A stretch of DNA of 64,000 nt from Massilia sp. Root418 (GTDB lineage: Bacteria > Pseudomonadota > Gammaproteobacteria > Burkholderiales > Burkholderiaceae_D), in assembly GCF_001425265.1 (NCBI RefSeq), contig NZ_LMEC01000026.1, positions 124,001 to 188,000 on the forward strand, read 5' to 3'. Below the pieces are notes generated by a model. That model worked only from the letters and a program-made list of their open reading frames with translations, searched no databases and had not been told where the DNA came from. The position numbers were made by a program, and so were the translations under genes. Below, piece after piece: positions 56,518-64,000 of this stretch; within the stretch, counting starts at the first letter, position 1, and every line of letters starts with the position of its first letter.

Positions 56518-56764
56518 GGGCAACTCCTGATAAAGTTACCGTAGCTGCGCCACGTCAGACGACCAACAGAATCCCTGGCTGTGCGCCGGGGTTGCAAGTC
56601 AGATTGATGATGGATGAGTGGTAGTCGCTACGGTAGATGTGAGATTGGCTAAACCTTTGAATTATAACCCAAAGATCGCCGATCGGCAATGCCACCCGGC
56701 GCTTCCGGGGCCACTATTTGCGCCGGATTAAAACGCCGCGCCGCCGCGCGGCTAGACTGGGCCG

Positions 56765-57940
56765 ATGCCCATCATCCCCCTGCCCTTGCCGCCCGAGACC
56801 TACGATGCGCCCTGGAAAGGCGCGCTGGCCGCCTATTTCAGCGACTTCATGGCTTTTTATTTCCCGGACATGGCCACGGCCGTCGACTGGTCCCGCCCGC
56901 CGGTATTTCTGGACAAGGAGCTGCCCCAGGTGGCGCGCGACGCCGCGCTTGGCACGCGCCTGGCCGACCATCTGGTGCAGATTTATACACGGGACGGCGG
57001 CAGGCAATGGATGCTGATCCATATCGAAGTGCAGGCCCAGCATGACGCCAGCCTGCCAGAGCGTATGTATGTCTATCAATACCGCATCTACGACCGCTTC
57101 CGGCATCCGGTGGCCTGCCTGGTGGTGCTGGCGGACCGAGGCCGCAACTGGCGGCCCTCCAGTTTCAGCTACCGCTGGCATGGCTGCGGCGCGCGGATGG
57201 ACTTCCGCTGCGTCAAGCTGCGGGACTATGCCCGCCGGCTGGAGCGGCTGCAAACGCAGGACAATCCCTTCGCCCTGCTGACAGCGGCCCACCTGCTTAC
57301 CCAGCAGACCCGCGGCCAGCCGCAGCAGCGCCACGCGGCCAAATGGAAGCTCGCACGCTTGCTGTTTGCGCGTGACTGGGAGCGGCAGCGTGTCATAAAC
57401 TTATTCCACGTCATAGACTGGATCATGCGCCTGCCGCGAGAGCTGGAAGATCAGTTGTGGCAGGACATCATCGACCTGGAAGGGAGGAAAGCCATGGATA
57501 CTTATGTTCCGCGCGGCGCGCGCGTAGCGATGATGCGCGAACTGAACGAAGCGCGCGAAAAGGCGCAAAGAGAAGGCTGGCTGGAGGGGCAGCAGAAAGG
57601 CTGGGAGGAAGGCCAGGCACAAGGCCGGCAGCAAGGTCTGTTCGACGGCCTGCTGGAAGGCCGCCAGGAGGGCCTCAAGGAGGGCCGGCGAGAAGGCCGG
57701 CAAGAGGGCCGGCAAGAGGGCCGGCAAGAGGGCCGGCAAGAGGGCCGGCAGGAAGGCTTGGCCGACGGGCTCAGACTGGGCCAGGCAGCCTTGCTCATCA
57801 GGCTGCTGGCAAAGCGCTTCGGCCCGCTGCCGCCCGACGCCGAGGCGCAGATCGCCGCTGCGGAGTTGAGCCAGCTGCAAGCCTGGGCCGAGGCGGCGCT
57901 GGAAGCGCGCACGCTGGACGAGGTACTGCCGCGCCACTAA
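56765..57940 (+). CDS. Rpn/transposase-like PD-(D/E)XK nuclease with repeat tract
   Basis: The 391-residue protein belongs to the Rpn (recombination-promoting nuclease) type. The nuclease core has Asp68 (RLADHLVQI) and Glu88-x-Gln90 (LIHIEVQAQ), the Asp and ExQ pattern of the family. Residues about 257-330 are a charged coiled region rich in EGRQ and EGWxEG repeats. The C-terminus (ALLIRLLAKRFGPLPP...) is a DUF4351-type helical domain. Related Rpn proteins are toxic nucleases with anti-phage activity in E. coli. A strong internal start at 57494 could make a separate C-terminal product. Confidence 0.83.
   Translation: MPIIPLPLPPETYDAPWKGALAAYFSDFMAFYFPDMATAVDWSRPPVFLDKELPQVARDAALGTRLADHLVQIYTRDGGRQWMLIHIEVQAQHDASLPERMYVYQYRIYDRFRHPVACLVVLADRGRNWRPSSFSYRWHGCGARMDFRCVKLRDYARRLERLQTQDNPFALLTAAHLLTQQTRGQPQQRHAAKWKLARLLFARDWERQRVINLFHVIDWIMRLPRELEDQLWQDIIDLEGRKAMDTYVPRGARVAMMRELNEAREKAQREGWLEGQQKGWEEGQAQGRQQGLFDGLLEGRQEGLKEGRREGRQEGRQEGRQEGRQEGRQEGLADGLRLGQAALLIRLLAKRFGPLPPDAEAQIAAAELSQLQAWAEAALEARTLDEVLPRH
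57494..57940 (+). CDS. Possible intragenic short form of the Rpn-like protein (148 residues)
   Basis: The ATG at 57494 is in frame with the nuclease gene and has a GGGAGGA ribosome site at 57482-57488, better than that of the full gene. The product would contain the repeat region and DUF4351-type end but not the nuclease core. Short C-terminal forms of this kind (RpnS) are known to neutralise their full-length nuclease in E. coli. Expression here is inferred from the start signal alone. Confidence 0.5.
   Translation: MDTYVPRGARVAMMRELNEAREKAQREGWLEGQQKGWEEGQAQGRQQGLFDGLLEGRQEGLKEGRREGRQEGRQEGRQEGRQEGRQEGLADGLRLGQAALLIRLLAKRFGPLPPDAEAQIAAAELSQLQAWAEAALEARTLDEVLPRH
57668..57751 (+). repeat. 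In-frame 12-bp tandem repeat, seven units
   Basis: The unit is GAGGGCCGGCAA, encoding Glu-Gly-Arg-Gln. Three copies are exact (57704-57739), the others differ by one to a few bases. Multiples of 12 keep the frame, so length variants would change only the linker between nuclease and C-terminal domain. Confidence 0.92.
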
Positions 57941-58018
57941 GCGCCGGCACCACGGCCGCCATAGCTGCGGCAGCCGTCAACGCAGCCCTCGCCTGTCGGC
58001 CCAGGCCGCCGCTTGCTG

Positions 58019-58423
58019 TTAGCCCAGCGCCGCGATGCCGACCTTGGCCACTTGCGCATCTTCGTTCGACTTCACGCCCGACACGCCCACGGCGCCCACC
58101 ACGTGGCCGTCCACGATCACCGGCACGCCGCCTTCCAGCATGCCTTCCATTTCCGGCGCGCTCAGGAACGACACGCGGCCGTTGTTGATCATCTCTTCGT
58201 ACACGCGCGACTCGCGGCGGCCCAGTGCTGCCACGCGCGCCTTTTTCGGGGCGATGTGCGACGAGATCGGCGCCGCGCCGTCCAGGCGCTGGAACCACAG
58301 CGCGTGGCCGCCGTCGTCCACGATGGAAATCGATACCGCCCACTTGTTGGCCACCGCCTCGGCTTCGGCCGCGGCGGCGATCTTCTTCACGTCTTCAAGG
58401 GTCAGTACTGGTTTGGTTTGCAT
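58019..58423 (-). CDS. GlcG/HbpS-family protein
   Basis: The 134-residue protein follows the GlcG/HbpS fold: LEDVKKIAAAAEAEA, ISIVDDGGHALWFQRLDGA, GGVPVIVDGHVVGAVGVSG and a final AALG. Members include haem-binding and cobalamin-related proteins; its role here is unknown. No signal peptide is seen, so it should be cytoplasmic. It is convergent with the Rpn-like gene. Confidence 0.85.
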   Translation of the reverse strand: MQTKPVLTLEDVKKIAAAAEAEAVANKWAVSISIVDDGGHALWFQRLDGAAPISSHIAPKKARVAALGRRESRVYEEMINNGRVSFLSAPEMEGMLEGGVPVIVDGHVVGAVGVSGVKSNEDAQVAKVGIAALG

Positions 58424-58459
58424 GGAACTTCCTGATTAAGAGTATTTAAAAAAACAAGC

Positions 58460-59431
58460 TTACTGCTCGCGCATGGCTTTCAGTTTTTGCTTCAGCTGCG
58501 CCATGATGGCGTTGGTGGCGCGCTCCCCGGCCTGGATGGCCTTGTTGCGGTTGCCAAAATCATTGCCCGCCATGCGTCCCAGCGGGGGCTGGATCACGAT
58601 GTCGGCATCCTTCAGTTCGTACTGGTTGATGCGCTGGCCCATGATGCTGAAGGTCTGCAGTATCACTTCCAGCGAGCTGATGGCAGCCTGGGAGTCGGTC
58701 TGGGTGGAGATGTTGACGGCAATGATGAAGTCCGCGCCCATTTCGCGCGCAAAACGCACCGGCACCGGCGCCACCAGGCCGCCGTCGACATATGTATGGC
58801 TGCCTATCACCACCGGCTGGAACACACCCGGCACGGACGAACTGGCACGCACCGCCATGCCCGTGTTGCCGCGCTGGAATAGCATGGGCTGGCCGTTTTT
58901 CAGGTCGGCCGCCACCGCGCCGAAGGGGATCTTGAGTTTTTCCATGGGGCGGTTGTGCACCGCCTTGTTGACGTAGGCTTGCAGCGCCTCGCCCTTGAGC
59001 ACGCCGGACGACTTGCCGAACAGCGGCATGGCCCAGTCCGAAATGGCAGCCTCATCCATTTCATAGGCCATCTTCTGCAGCGTTGCGCCGGAATTGCCCG
59101 CCGCGTACAGGGCGCCGACCACGCTGCCGGCGCTGGTGCCCACCACCACATCCGGATAGATGCCTTGCGCTTCCAGCGCCTTGATGACGCCGATATGGGC
59201 AAAGCCGCGCGCGGCCCCGCCGCCCAGGGCCAGTCCGATCTTGATCTTGCGCGGCGCCGCAGGGACCGCGGCGGCCGGCGGCGGCGCGAGCGGGTTGACC
59301 GGCACGACGGCCGGCGCCACCACGGTGGCGGCCGGCGTGGCGGGCACCACGGGGGGCGCCACGGGAGTGGAAGCGCATCCGGCCAGCGCAGCGGCAGCCA
59401 GGACGGCAGCGAATAAGCGTTTCAGAGACAT
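58460..59431 (-). CDS. Patatin-like phospholipase lipoprotein
   Basis: The ATG at 59431 gives 323 residues with a lipoprotein signal (LAAAALAGC, Cys about 19) and a Pro/Ala/Val-rich linker to residue about 60. The patatin domain has the oxyanion loop GGGAARGFAHIG, the nucleophile Ser in GTSAGS and the DGG Asp dyad in YVDGGLVAPVP. It resembles RssA-type patatins and would act on lipids at the inner or outer membrane face. It follows phoR on the same strand but is separated by a repeat. Confidence 0.9.
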   Translation of the reverse strand: MSLKRLFAAVLAAAALAGCASTPVAPPVVPATPAATVVAPAVVPVNPLAPPPAAAVPAAPRKIKIGLALGGGAARGFAHIGVIKALEAQGIYPDVVVGTSAGSVVGALYAAGNSGATLQKMAYEMDEAAISDWAMPLFGKSSGVLKGEALQAYVNKAVHNRPMEKLKIPFGAVAADLKNGQPMLFQRGNTGMAVRASSSVPGVFQPVVIGSHTYVDGGLVAPVPVRFAREMGADFIIAVNISTQTDSQAAISSLEVILQTFSIMGQRINQYELKDADIVIQPPLGRMAGNDFGNRNKAIQAGERATNAIMAQLKQKLKAMREQ

Positions 59432-59525
59432 GAATTTACTATCTGCACAGTTAAAGCGGGCAGATTGTAACGCAAGCCGGGGCACCACCCCAAAATAGCC
59501 GCCAGATCGCGCCGTCCAGCCGGGC

Positions 59526-59557
59526 TTCAGGCCGGGATTCAGGCCGGGATTCAGGCC
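59526..59557. repeat. 12-bp tandem repeat at the end of phoR
   Basis: Two exact units of TTCAGGCCGGGA (59526-59537, 59538-59549) and a partial third lie between the patatin gene and phoR and include the phoR stop codon. Confidence 0.75.
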
Positions 59558-60828
59558 TTGGGCAGGCACACCGTAAAGCTGCTGCCCTTGCCCGCTTCGG
59601 ACTTGATCGACAGATTGCCCCCGTGCCGCAGCAGCACGTGTTTGACGATGGCCAGGCCCAGGCCGGTGCCCTGGGTCTCGCGCGAGCGGCTCTTGTCGAC
59701 GCGGTAGAAACGCTCGGTCAGCCGCGAGATATGTTCCGGACTGATGCCGATGCCGGTGTCTTCCACCACGAACTTGGCCCCTTTCTCGCTATCGATCCAG
59801 CTCAGGCGGATCGCGCCGCCGGCCGGCGTGTAGCGCACCGCGTTCGAGGCCAGGTTGCCGAAAGCGCTGTGCAGCTCCTCGTAATTGCCCTGCACCGCCA
59901 CGTCCTCCATCTCCAGCGTGATCTCGTGCTTGCCGGCCGACAAGGCGCGCGCGTCGCGCAGCACCTGCTCCAGCAAGGTGCGCGTATCGATCTTCTCAGG
60001 CCGCATCGGGTGATCGACCGATTCCAGCCGCGACAGGGTCAGCATGTCCTCGATCAGGTGCTGCATGCGGTGGCCCTGCTCCGTCATCAGCTTCAGGTGG
60101 GCCATGCGGGTGGCGGGATCCAGGTCCTCGGAGGCGGCAATCTCAAGGAAACCGACTATTACCGTCAGCGGCGTGCGCAGTTCGTGCGAAGCGTTGGCGA
60201 TGAAGTCGCGTCGCATCATCTCGGTGCGCTCGGTTTCCGTCACGTCGTGCGTCACCAGGATCTGGCGCCGGTTCTCGAACGGAATGATGTGCACGATCAG
60301 CTTGCGCTCGCGGAACGTGAGGGTCAGCGGCTGGTCGTAGCGGCCCAGGATGATGTAGTCCATGAATTCCGGGCTGCGGATCAGGTTGGTCACCCGCATG
60401 CCCTTGTCGCGCTCATTGCGCAGGCCCAGGTGGGCCTCGGCGGCCGGGTTGCACCACTCCAGGAACAGCACATCGTCCATGATGACCACGCCGTCCGGCA
60501 GCAAATGCATGGCCTGGCGGAAGCGCGCCAGCCACTCGGTCAGTTCCGCCTGGTTTTTCTCATCGTCGCGGCGCAGCCGGTACAGGCGCGAGAAAATGCC
60601 GGTCCAGGCGCCCCAGCCGTCCGGCAGCTTGGCGCTTTGCGGATCGTCCAGCCAATCGCTCAGCTGGTACAGATAGTTCAGCTGGGCGAACACCATCACC
60701 GACATCGTGATGAAGGCCACGCCCAGCGCCGTCATGGCGCCGAACAGCCACCACAACATGCCGACGCCCGCCAGGATCAAGCCCATGCGCAGCGCCGCCG
60801 GCACCCAGAACACCAGTTTTGGATTCAT
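59551..60828 (-). CDS. phoR: Phosphate regulon sensor kinase PhoR
   Basis: The 425-residue protein has two N-terminal membrane segments, a PhoR-specific linker (residues about 60-95), a PAS domain, HisKA with the phosphoacceptor His in FIANASHELRTPLTVIVGFLE, and an ATPase domain (NLASNAVRYTP; GLGLAIVKHVL). It phosphorylates PhoB under phosphate limitation. It follows phoB by 4 bases. Confidence 0.95.
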   Translation of the reverse strand: MNPKLVFWVPAALRMGLILAGVGMLWWLFGAMTALGVAFITMSVMVFAQLNYLYQLSDWLDDPQSAKLPDGWGAWTGIFSRLYRLRRDDEKNQAELTEWLARFRQAMHLLPDGVVIMDDVLFLEWCNPAAEAHLGLRNERDKGMRVTNLIRSPEFMDYIILGRYDQPLTLTFRERKLIVHIIPFENRRQILVTHDVTETERTEMMRRDFIANASHELRTPLTVIVGFLEIAASEDLDPATRMAHLKLMTEQGHRMQHLIEDMLTLSRLESVDHPMRPEKIDTRTLLEQVLRDARALSAGKHEITLEMEDVAVQGNYEELHSAFGNLASNAVRYTPAGGAIRLSWIDSEKGAKFVVEDTGIGISPEHISRLTERFYRVDKSRSRETQGTGLGLAIVKHVLLRHGGNLSIKSEAGKGSSFTVCLPKA

Positions 60829-60832
60829 TGTC

Positions 60833-61522
60833 TTATTTTTCGGACAGCATGTAACCGACGCTGCGCACCGTCTTGATCAGGTGTTCGGCTTCCTTGAGCG
60901 CCTTGCGCAGGCGCAGCACGTGCACGTCCACCGTGCGCTCCTCGATCACCACGTGGTCGCCCCACACCTTGTCAAGCAGCTGGCTGCGCGAAAACACCCG
61001 CTCCGGATGCGCCATGAAGAACTTCAGCAGCTTGTACTCGGCGTGGCCGATGTCGATCTTCTGCTCGTTCATCAGCACCGTGCAGGACACCGGGTCCAGC
61101 GTCACGCCGCCCACGTTCATGGCGGCCTGCGCGTGTTCCGGGCTCTTGCGGCGCAACAGCGCCTTGGCGCGCGCCAGCAGCTCGCGCGGCGAGAACGGCT
61201 TGGTGATGTAATCGTCGGCGCCGCTGTTCAGGCCGGCCAGCTTGTCCTCTTCCATGCTCTTTGCGGTGAGCATGATGATGGGGATGTCCTGGAACTGCCG
61301 GTCCGAGCGGATGCGCGACAGCAGGCGCAAGCCGGTCTGGTCGGGCAGCATCCAGTCCAGCAGCAACAGCTGCGGCGTGCGCTTGGTGATGAAGTCCCAG
61401 GCGTCGCCCACGGTCGAGACGGCGCACACATTCCAGCCTGCGTCGCGCAGCGAAAACGTCACCAGTTCGACGATCGCAGGCTCGTCCTCCACTATCAGTA
61501 CAGTCGTTTTATCAGATGCCAT
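60833..61522 (-). CDS. phoB: Phosphate regulon response regulator PhoB
   Basis: The 229-residue OmpR-type regulator has a receiver domain (VLIVEDEPAIVELV; the acceptor Asp in LLLDWMLPD) and a C-terminal winged helix (SRSQLLDKVWGDHVVIEERTVDVHVLRLRKAL). It activates pst and other phosphate genes. It sits between phoU and phoR. Confidence 0.96.
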   Translation of the reverse strand: MASDKTTVLIVEDEPAIVELVTFSLRDAGWNVCAVSTVGDAWDFITKRTPQLLLLDWMLPDQTGLRLLSRIRSDRQFQDIPIIMLTAKSMEEDKLAGLNSGADDYITKPFSPRELLARAKALLRRKSPEHAQAAMNVGGVTLDPVSCTVLMNEQKIDIGHAEYKLLKFFMAHPERVFSRSQLLDKVWGDHVVIEERTVDVHVLRLRKALKEAEHLIKTVRSVGYMLSEK

Positions 61523-61536
61523 GGTACCGCTTTACA

Positions 61537-62241
61537 TTATTCTGGAAGATCGTCCGGCAGGGGCACGGTCTTGGTATGGCGGATGTCCTTGCCTTCCACC
61601 ACGTAAATCACGTACTCGGCGATGTTTTTCGCGTGGTCGCCGATGCGCTCGATCGCTTTGGCCACCCACAGGGTGTCCAGCGCGGCGGAGATTGTACGCG
61701 GATCTTCCATCATGAAGGTGATCAGGTTGCGCATGATGGAGCGGAACTCGTGGTCGATCACGGCATCCTGGGCAATCAGCTGCAGCGCCTGCTTGCCGTC
61801 GTTGCGGGCAAAGGCGTCCAGCGCGTCGTGCAGCATGTCGCTGGTGGCGTTGGCGATGCTGCGCACCATTTCGTAGTGGCTCACGGTGACGGCGCCGCGG
61901 CTGTGCAGGCTTTTCGCAGTGCGCGCAATCTTGGTGGCCTCGTCGCCGATGCGCTCCAGGTCGGTGATCACCTTGATGGTGGCCATCACGGTGCGCAAGT
62001 CGTTGGCGGTCGGCTGGCGGCGCACGATCAGGTGGCTGCAGGCGTCGTCCAGCGACACTTCCAGCTGGTTTACGGTGTCGTCTTCGCGCATCACGCGCTC
62101 GGCGCGTTCCAAATTGCCGATGCGGAAGCAGGTCATGGCGTCGAGGAATTGGGTCTCGACAATGCCGCCCATCAGCAGCACCTTGGAGCGGATCGCTTCC
62201 AGTTCTTCGTCGTACTTCTTGGATGAATGTTCGCCCATCAT
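61537..62241 (-). CDS. phoU: Phosphate transport regulator PhoU
   Basis: The 234-residue all-helical protein has two repeats of the PhoU three-helix bundle with metal-binding motifs (DLERIGDEATKIAR and AIERIGDHAKNIAEYV). It links the PstSCAB transporter to PhoR, keeping the regulon off when phosphate is ample. It lies downstream of pstB by 27 bases. Confidence 0.96.
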   Translation of the reverse strand: MMGEHSSKKYDEELEAIRSKVLLMGGIVETQFLDAMTCFRIGNLERAERVMREDDTVNQLEVSLDDACSHLIVRRQPTANDLRTVMATIKVITDLERIGDEATKIARTAKSLHSRGAVTVSHYEMVRSIANATSDMLHDALDAFARNDGKQALQLIAQDAVIDHEFRSIMRNLITFMMEDPRTISAALDTLWVAKAIERIGDHAKNIAEYVIYVVEGKDIRHTKTVPLPDDLPE

Positions 62242-62268
62242 GGTTGGTGCTCTCCCGTGCTCTTGTTA

Positions 62269-63060
62269 TTAGCCGAAACGGCCGGTGATGTAGTCCTGCG
62301 TTTCCTTGCGGGCAGGGTTCATGAAGATCTGGTCGGTTTCGCCGAATTCCACCAGCTCGCCCAGGTACATATACGCGGTGTAGTCGGAGCAGCGTGCCGC
62401 CTGCTGCATGTTGTGGGTAACGATGGCGATGGTGTAATCCTGCTTCAGCTCGCTGATCAGCTCTTCCACCTTGGAGGTCGAGATCGGGTCCAGCGCCGAC
62501 GTCGGCTCGTCGAGCAGCAGCACGTCGGGCTTGACCGCCACGCCGCGCGCGATGCACAGGCGCTGCTGCTGGCCGCCGGACAGCGACAGGCCGCTCTTGG
62601 TCAGCTTGTCCTTCACCTCGCCCCACAGCGCGGCCTTCTTCAGCGCCCATTCCACGCGCTCGTCCATCTCGCCTTTCGACAGGTCTTCATACAGGCGCAC
62701 GCCGAACGCAATGTTGTCGTAGATCGACATCGGGAACGGGGTCGGCTTCTGGAACACCATGCCCACCTTGGCGCGCAGCATATTCACGTCCTGGCCCGGC
62801 TCAAGGATATTGCGGCCGCGGTACATGATGGAACCTTCGGCGCGCTGGCCCGGATACAGGTCGTACATGCGGTTCAGGGTGCGCAGCAGGGTCGACTTGC
62901 CGCAGCCGGAAGGACCGATGAAGGCCGTCACCTGCTTCTCGTGCACGTCCAGGTTGACGTTGTGCAGGCTCTGCGTTTTACCGTAAAAGAAGTTCAGGCC
63001 CGAGATTTCGATGGTCTTGCGCTTGGCTGCTTTGGTTTCGTTGCTCATTTGCGTATTCAT
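62269..63060 (-). CDS. pstB: Phosphate ABC transporter ATP-binding protein PstB
   Basis: The 263-residue ATPase has Walker [18 protein letters not shown], the ABC signature [14 protein letters not shown] and Walker [13 protein letters not shown]. It drives high-affinity phosphate import with PstA and PstC. It is 16 bases after pstA. Confidence 0.97.
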   Translation of the reverse strand: MNTQMSNETKAAKRKTIEISGLNFFYGKTQSLHNVNLDVHEKQVTAFIGPSGCGKSTLLRTLNRMYDLYPGQRAEGSIMYRGRNILEPGQDVNMLRAKVGMVFQKPTPFPMSIYDNIAFGVRLYEDLSKGEMDERVEWALKKAALWGEVKDKLTKSGLSLSGGQQQRLCIARGVAVKPDVLLLDEPTSALDPISTSKVEELISELKQDYTIAIVTHNMQQAARCSDYTAYMYLGELVEFGETDQIFMNPARKETQDYITGRFG

Positions 63061-63076
63061 CTATAGGTATGTTTGA

Positions 63077-63940
63077 TTAGTTCGGGGCTTTTTGGCTGAA
63101 CACGGTGCGCGACAGGATGTTCAGGCCCAGCACGCTGAACGTCACCAGCAGTGCCCCGCCCCAGGCCAGCGAGCGCCAGTTGTCGTACGGGCTCATGGCG
63201 AACTGGTAAATCACCACCGGCAGATTGGCCACCGGCGCATTCATGTCGGCGCTGAAGAACTGGTTGTTCAGCGCGGTAAACAACAGCGGCGCGGTTTCGC
63301 CGGAGATGCGGGCCACGGCCAGCAGCACGCCGGTCACCACCCCGGCCTTGACGGCGCGCAGGCGCACCATCATGGCCACTTTCCAGCGCGGCGCGCCCAG
63401 GGCGAAGGCCGCTTCCAGCAGGCTGTTGGGCACCAGCTTGAGCATATTGTCGGTGGTGCGCACCACCACCGGCACGGCGATCAGCGACAGCGCGATGGAA
63501 CCGGCGTAGCCCGAGAAATGCTTCACGTTGGCCACGTACAGCGCGTAGACGAACAGGCCGATCACGATGGACGGTGCCGACAGCATGATGTCGGTGACGA
63601 AGCGGGTCACCTGCGCCATCTTGTTTTCTTCGCCGTATTCGGCCAGGTAGATGCCGGCCAGGATGCCGATCGGGGTCGACACCAGCGTGGCCACGCCCAC
63701 CATCATCAGGCTGCCGACGATGGCGTTCAGCAAGCCGCCGCCTTCGCTGCCGGGGGCCGGCGTATTGGCGGTGAACATGGTGTAGTGCAGTGCGGAGAAG
63801 CCGTTGATCAGCAGCGTGGCCAGGATCCACAGCAGCACGATCAGGCCGACCGACATGGCCATCACCGACAGCGCGATGCCGACACGGTGCACCAGCAGGC
63901 GCTTGCGGTAGACCGCATTCATGGGGGTAGCTTGCGACAT
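63077..63940 (-). CDS. pstA: Phosphate ABC transporter permease PstA
   Basis: The 287-residue protein has six predicted membrane helices and the permease EAA-type loop (LLEAAFALGAPRWK). It forms the channel with PstC. Its start overlaps the pstC stop by one base (TAATG). Confidence 0.96.
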   Translation of the reverse strand: MSQATPMNAVYRKRLLVHRVGIALSVMAMSVGLIVLLWILATLLINGFSALHYTMFTANTPAPGSEGGGLLNAIVGSLMMVGVATLVSTPIGILAGIYLAEYGEENKMAQVTRFVTDIMLSAPSIVIGLFVYALYVANVKHFSGYAGSIALSLIAVPVVVRTTDNMLKLVPNSLLEAAFALGAPRWKVAMMVRLRAVKAGVVTGVLLAVARISGETAPLLFTALNNQFFSADMNAPVANLPVVIYQFAMSPYDNWRSLAWGGALLVTFSVLGLNILSRTVFSQKAPN

Positions 63941-64000
63941 TATTTCACGCCTTCCTTGCGGGACATGCCGGCCAGCATCAGCTTGGCGGCGGACAGGACA
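63940..64000 (-). CDS. pstC: Phosphate ABC transporter permease PstC, C-terminal end (cut by window edge)
   Basis: Only the last 19 full codons are visible, ending AAKLMLAGMSRKEGVK and a TAA that overlaps the pstA ATG. Identity rests on position in the pst operon; the visible residues alone are too few. Confidence 0.8.
   Translation of the reverse strand, partial: VLSAAKLMLAGMSRKEGVK

Noticed and set aside
57668-57751. CRISPR or origin iterons from the 12-bp repeats
   Set aside because: Units are contiguous without spacers, in frame inside a coding gene, and preserve a tetrapeptide.

Overview
The window is GC-rich bacterial chromosome, most likely from a betaproteobacterium of the Burkholderiales, family Oxalobacteraceae (Massilia/Duganella/Janthinobacterium type). 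This rests on the gene orders yhbY/rlmE-ftsH-folP-glmM and greA-carB-carA, a PhaP-type phasin, a PEP-CTERM protein, and dispersed GGGCGGGTTA palindromes. It is an inference from gene content, not a computed classification. Coding density is high and no gene-free stretch exceeds about 300 bases.

Region 1 (1-15.3 kb) is a purine catabolism locus: uraH (cut by the window edge), a Tsx-like porin, puuD in an operon with a HAL-like ammonia-lyase, a divergent LysR regulator, a fused uraD-allC gene, an NCS2 purine permease and xdhA-xdhB. Together they cover uptake, xanthine to urate (XdhAB), urate to hydroxyisourate (PuuD), OHCU (UraH), allantoin (UraD) and then allantoate deimination (AllC). Allantoinase and XdhC are not in the window. 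Between 1.2 and 3.7 kb lie small accessory genes, including an orphan domain resembling the N-terminus of cyanophycin synthetase.

Region 2 (15.3-31.6 kb) holds housekeeping and accessory genes: a solute-binding protein, a MerR regulator, yceH, cysE, rlmB and rnr. Five identical tRNA-Leu(CAG) genes follow, interleaved with two secreted hydrolase genes. Then come LysR/MDR-dehydrogenase and HxlR/QorB divergent pairs, a hybrid sensor kinase and a phasin.

Region 3 (31.7-45.4 kb) opens with a two-gene DNA-repair operon (FAN1-like VRR-NUC nuclease plus a PD-(D/E)XK-Rad3 iron-sulfur helicase) behind a perfect LexA-type box. It continues with an envelope-sensing operon (two LiaF-like membrane proteins, LytS-type kinase, LytTR regulator, secreted protein), a LysR/L-asparaginase pair, an uncharacterised histidine-rich membrane protein, an orphan NarX-like kinase, and tRNA-Arg and tRNA-Pro.

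Region 4 (45.5-64 kb) is core genome: glmM, folP, ftsH, rlmE, yhbY, a DUF4149 protein, greA, carB, carA, a GlcG/HbpS-like protein, a patatin lipoprotein and phoR-phoB-phoU-pstB-pstA-pstC (cut by the edge). Set between carA and the GlcG-like gene is an Rpn-family nuclease gene with an in-frame 12-bp repeat tract and a strong internal start, suggesting an intragenic antitoxin. The most interesting candidates are the LexA-box nuclease/helicase operon, the Rpn-like locus, the tRNA-Leu/hydrolase array, and the possible structured leader before the purine permease.
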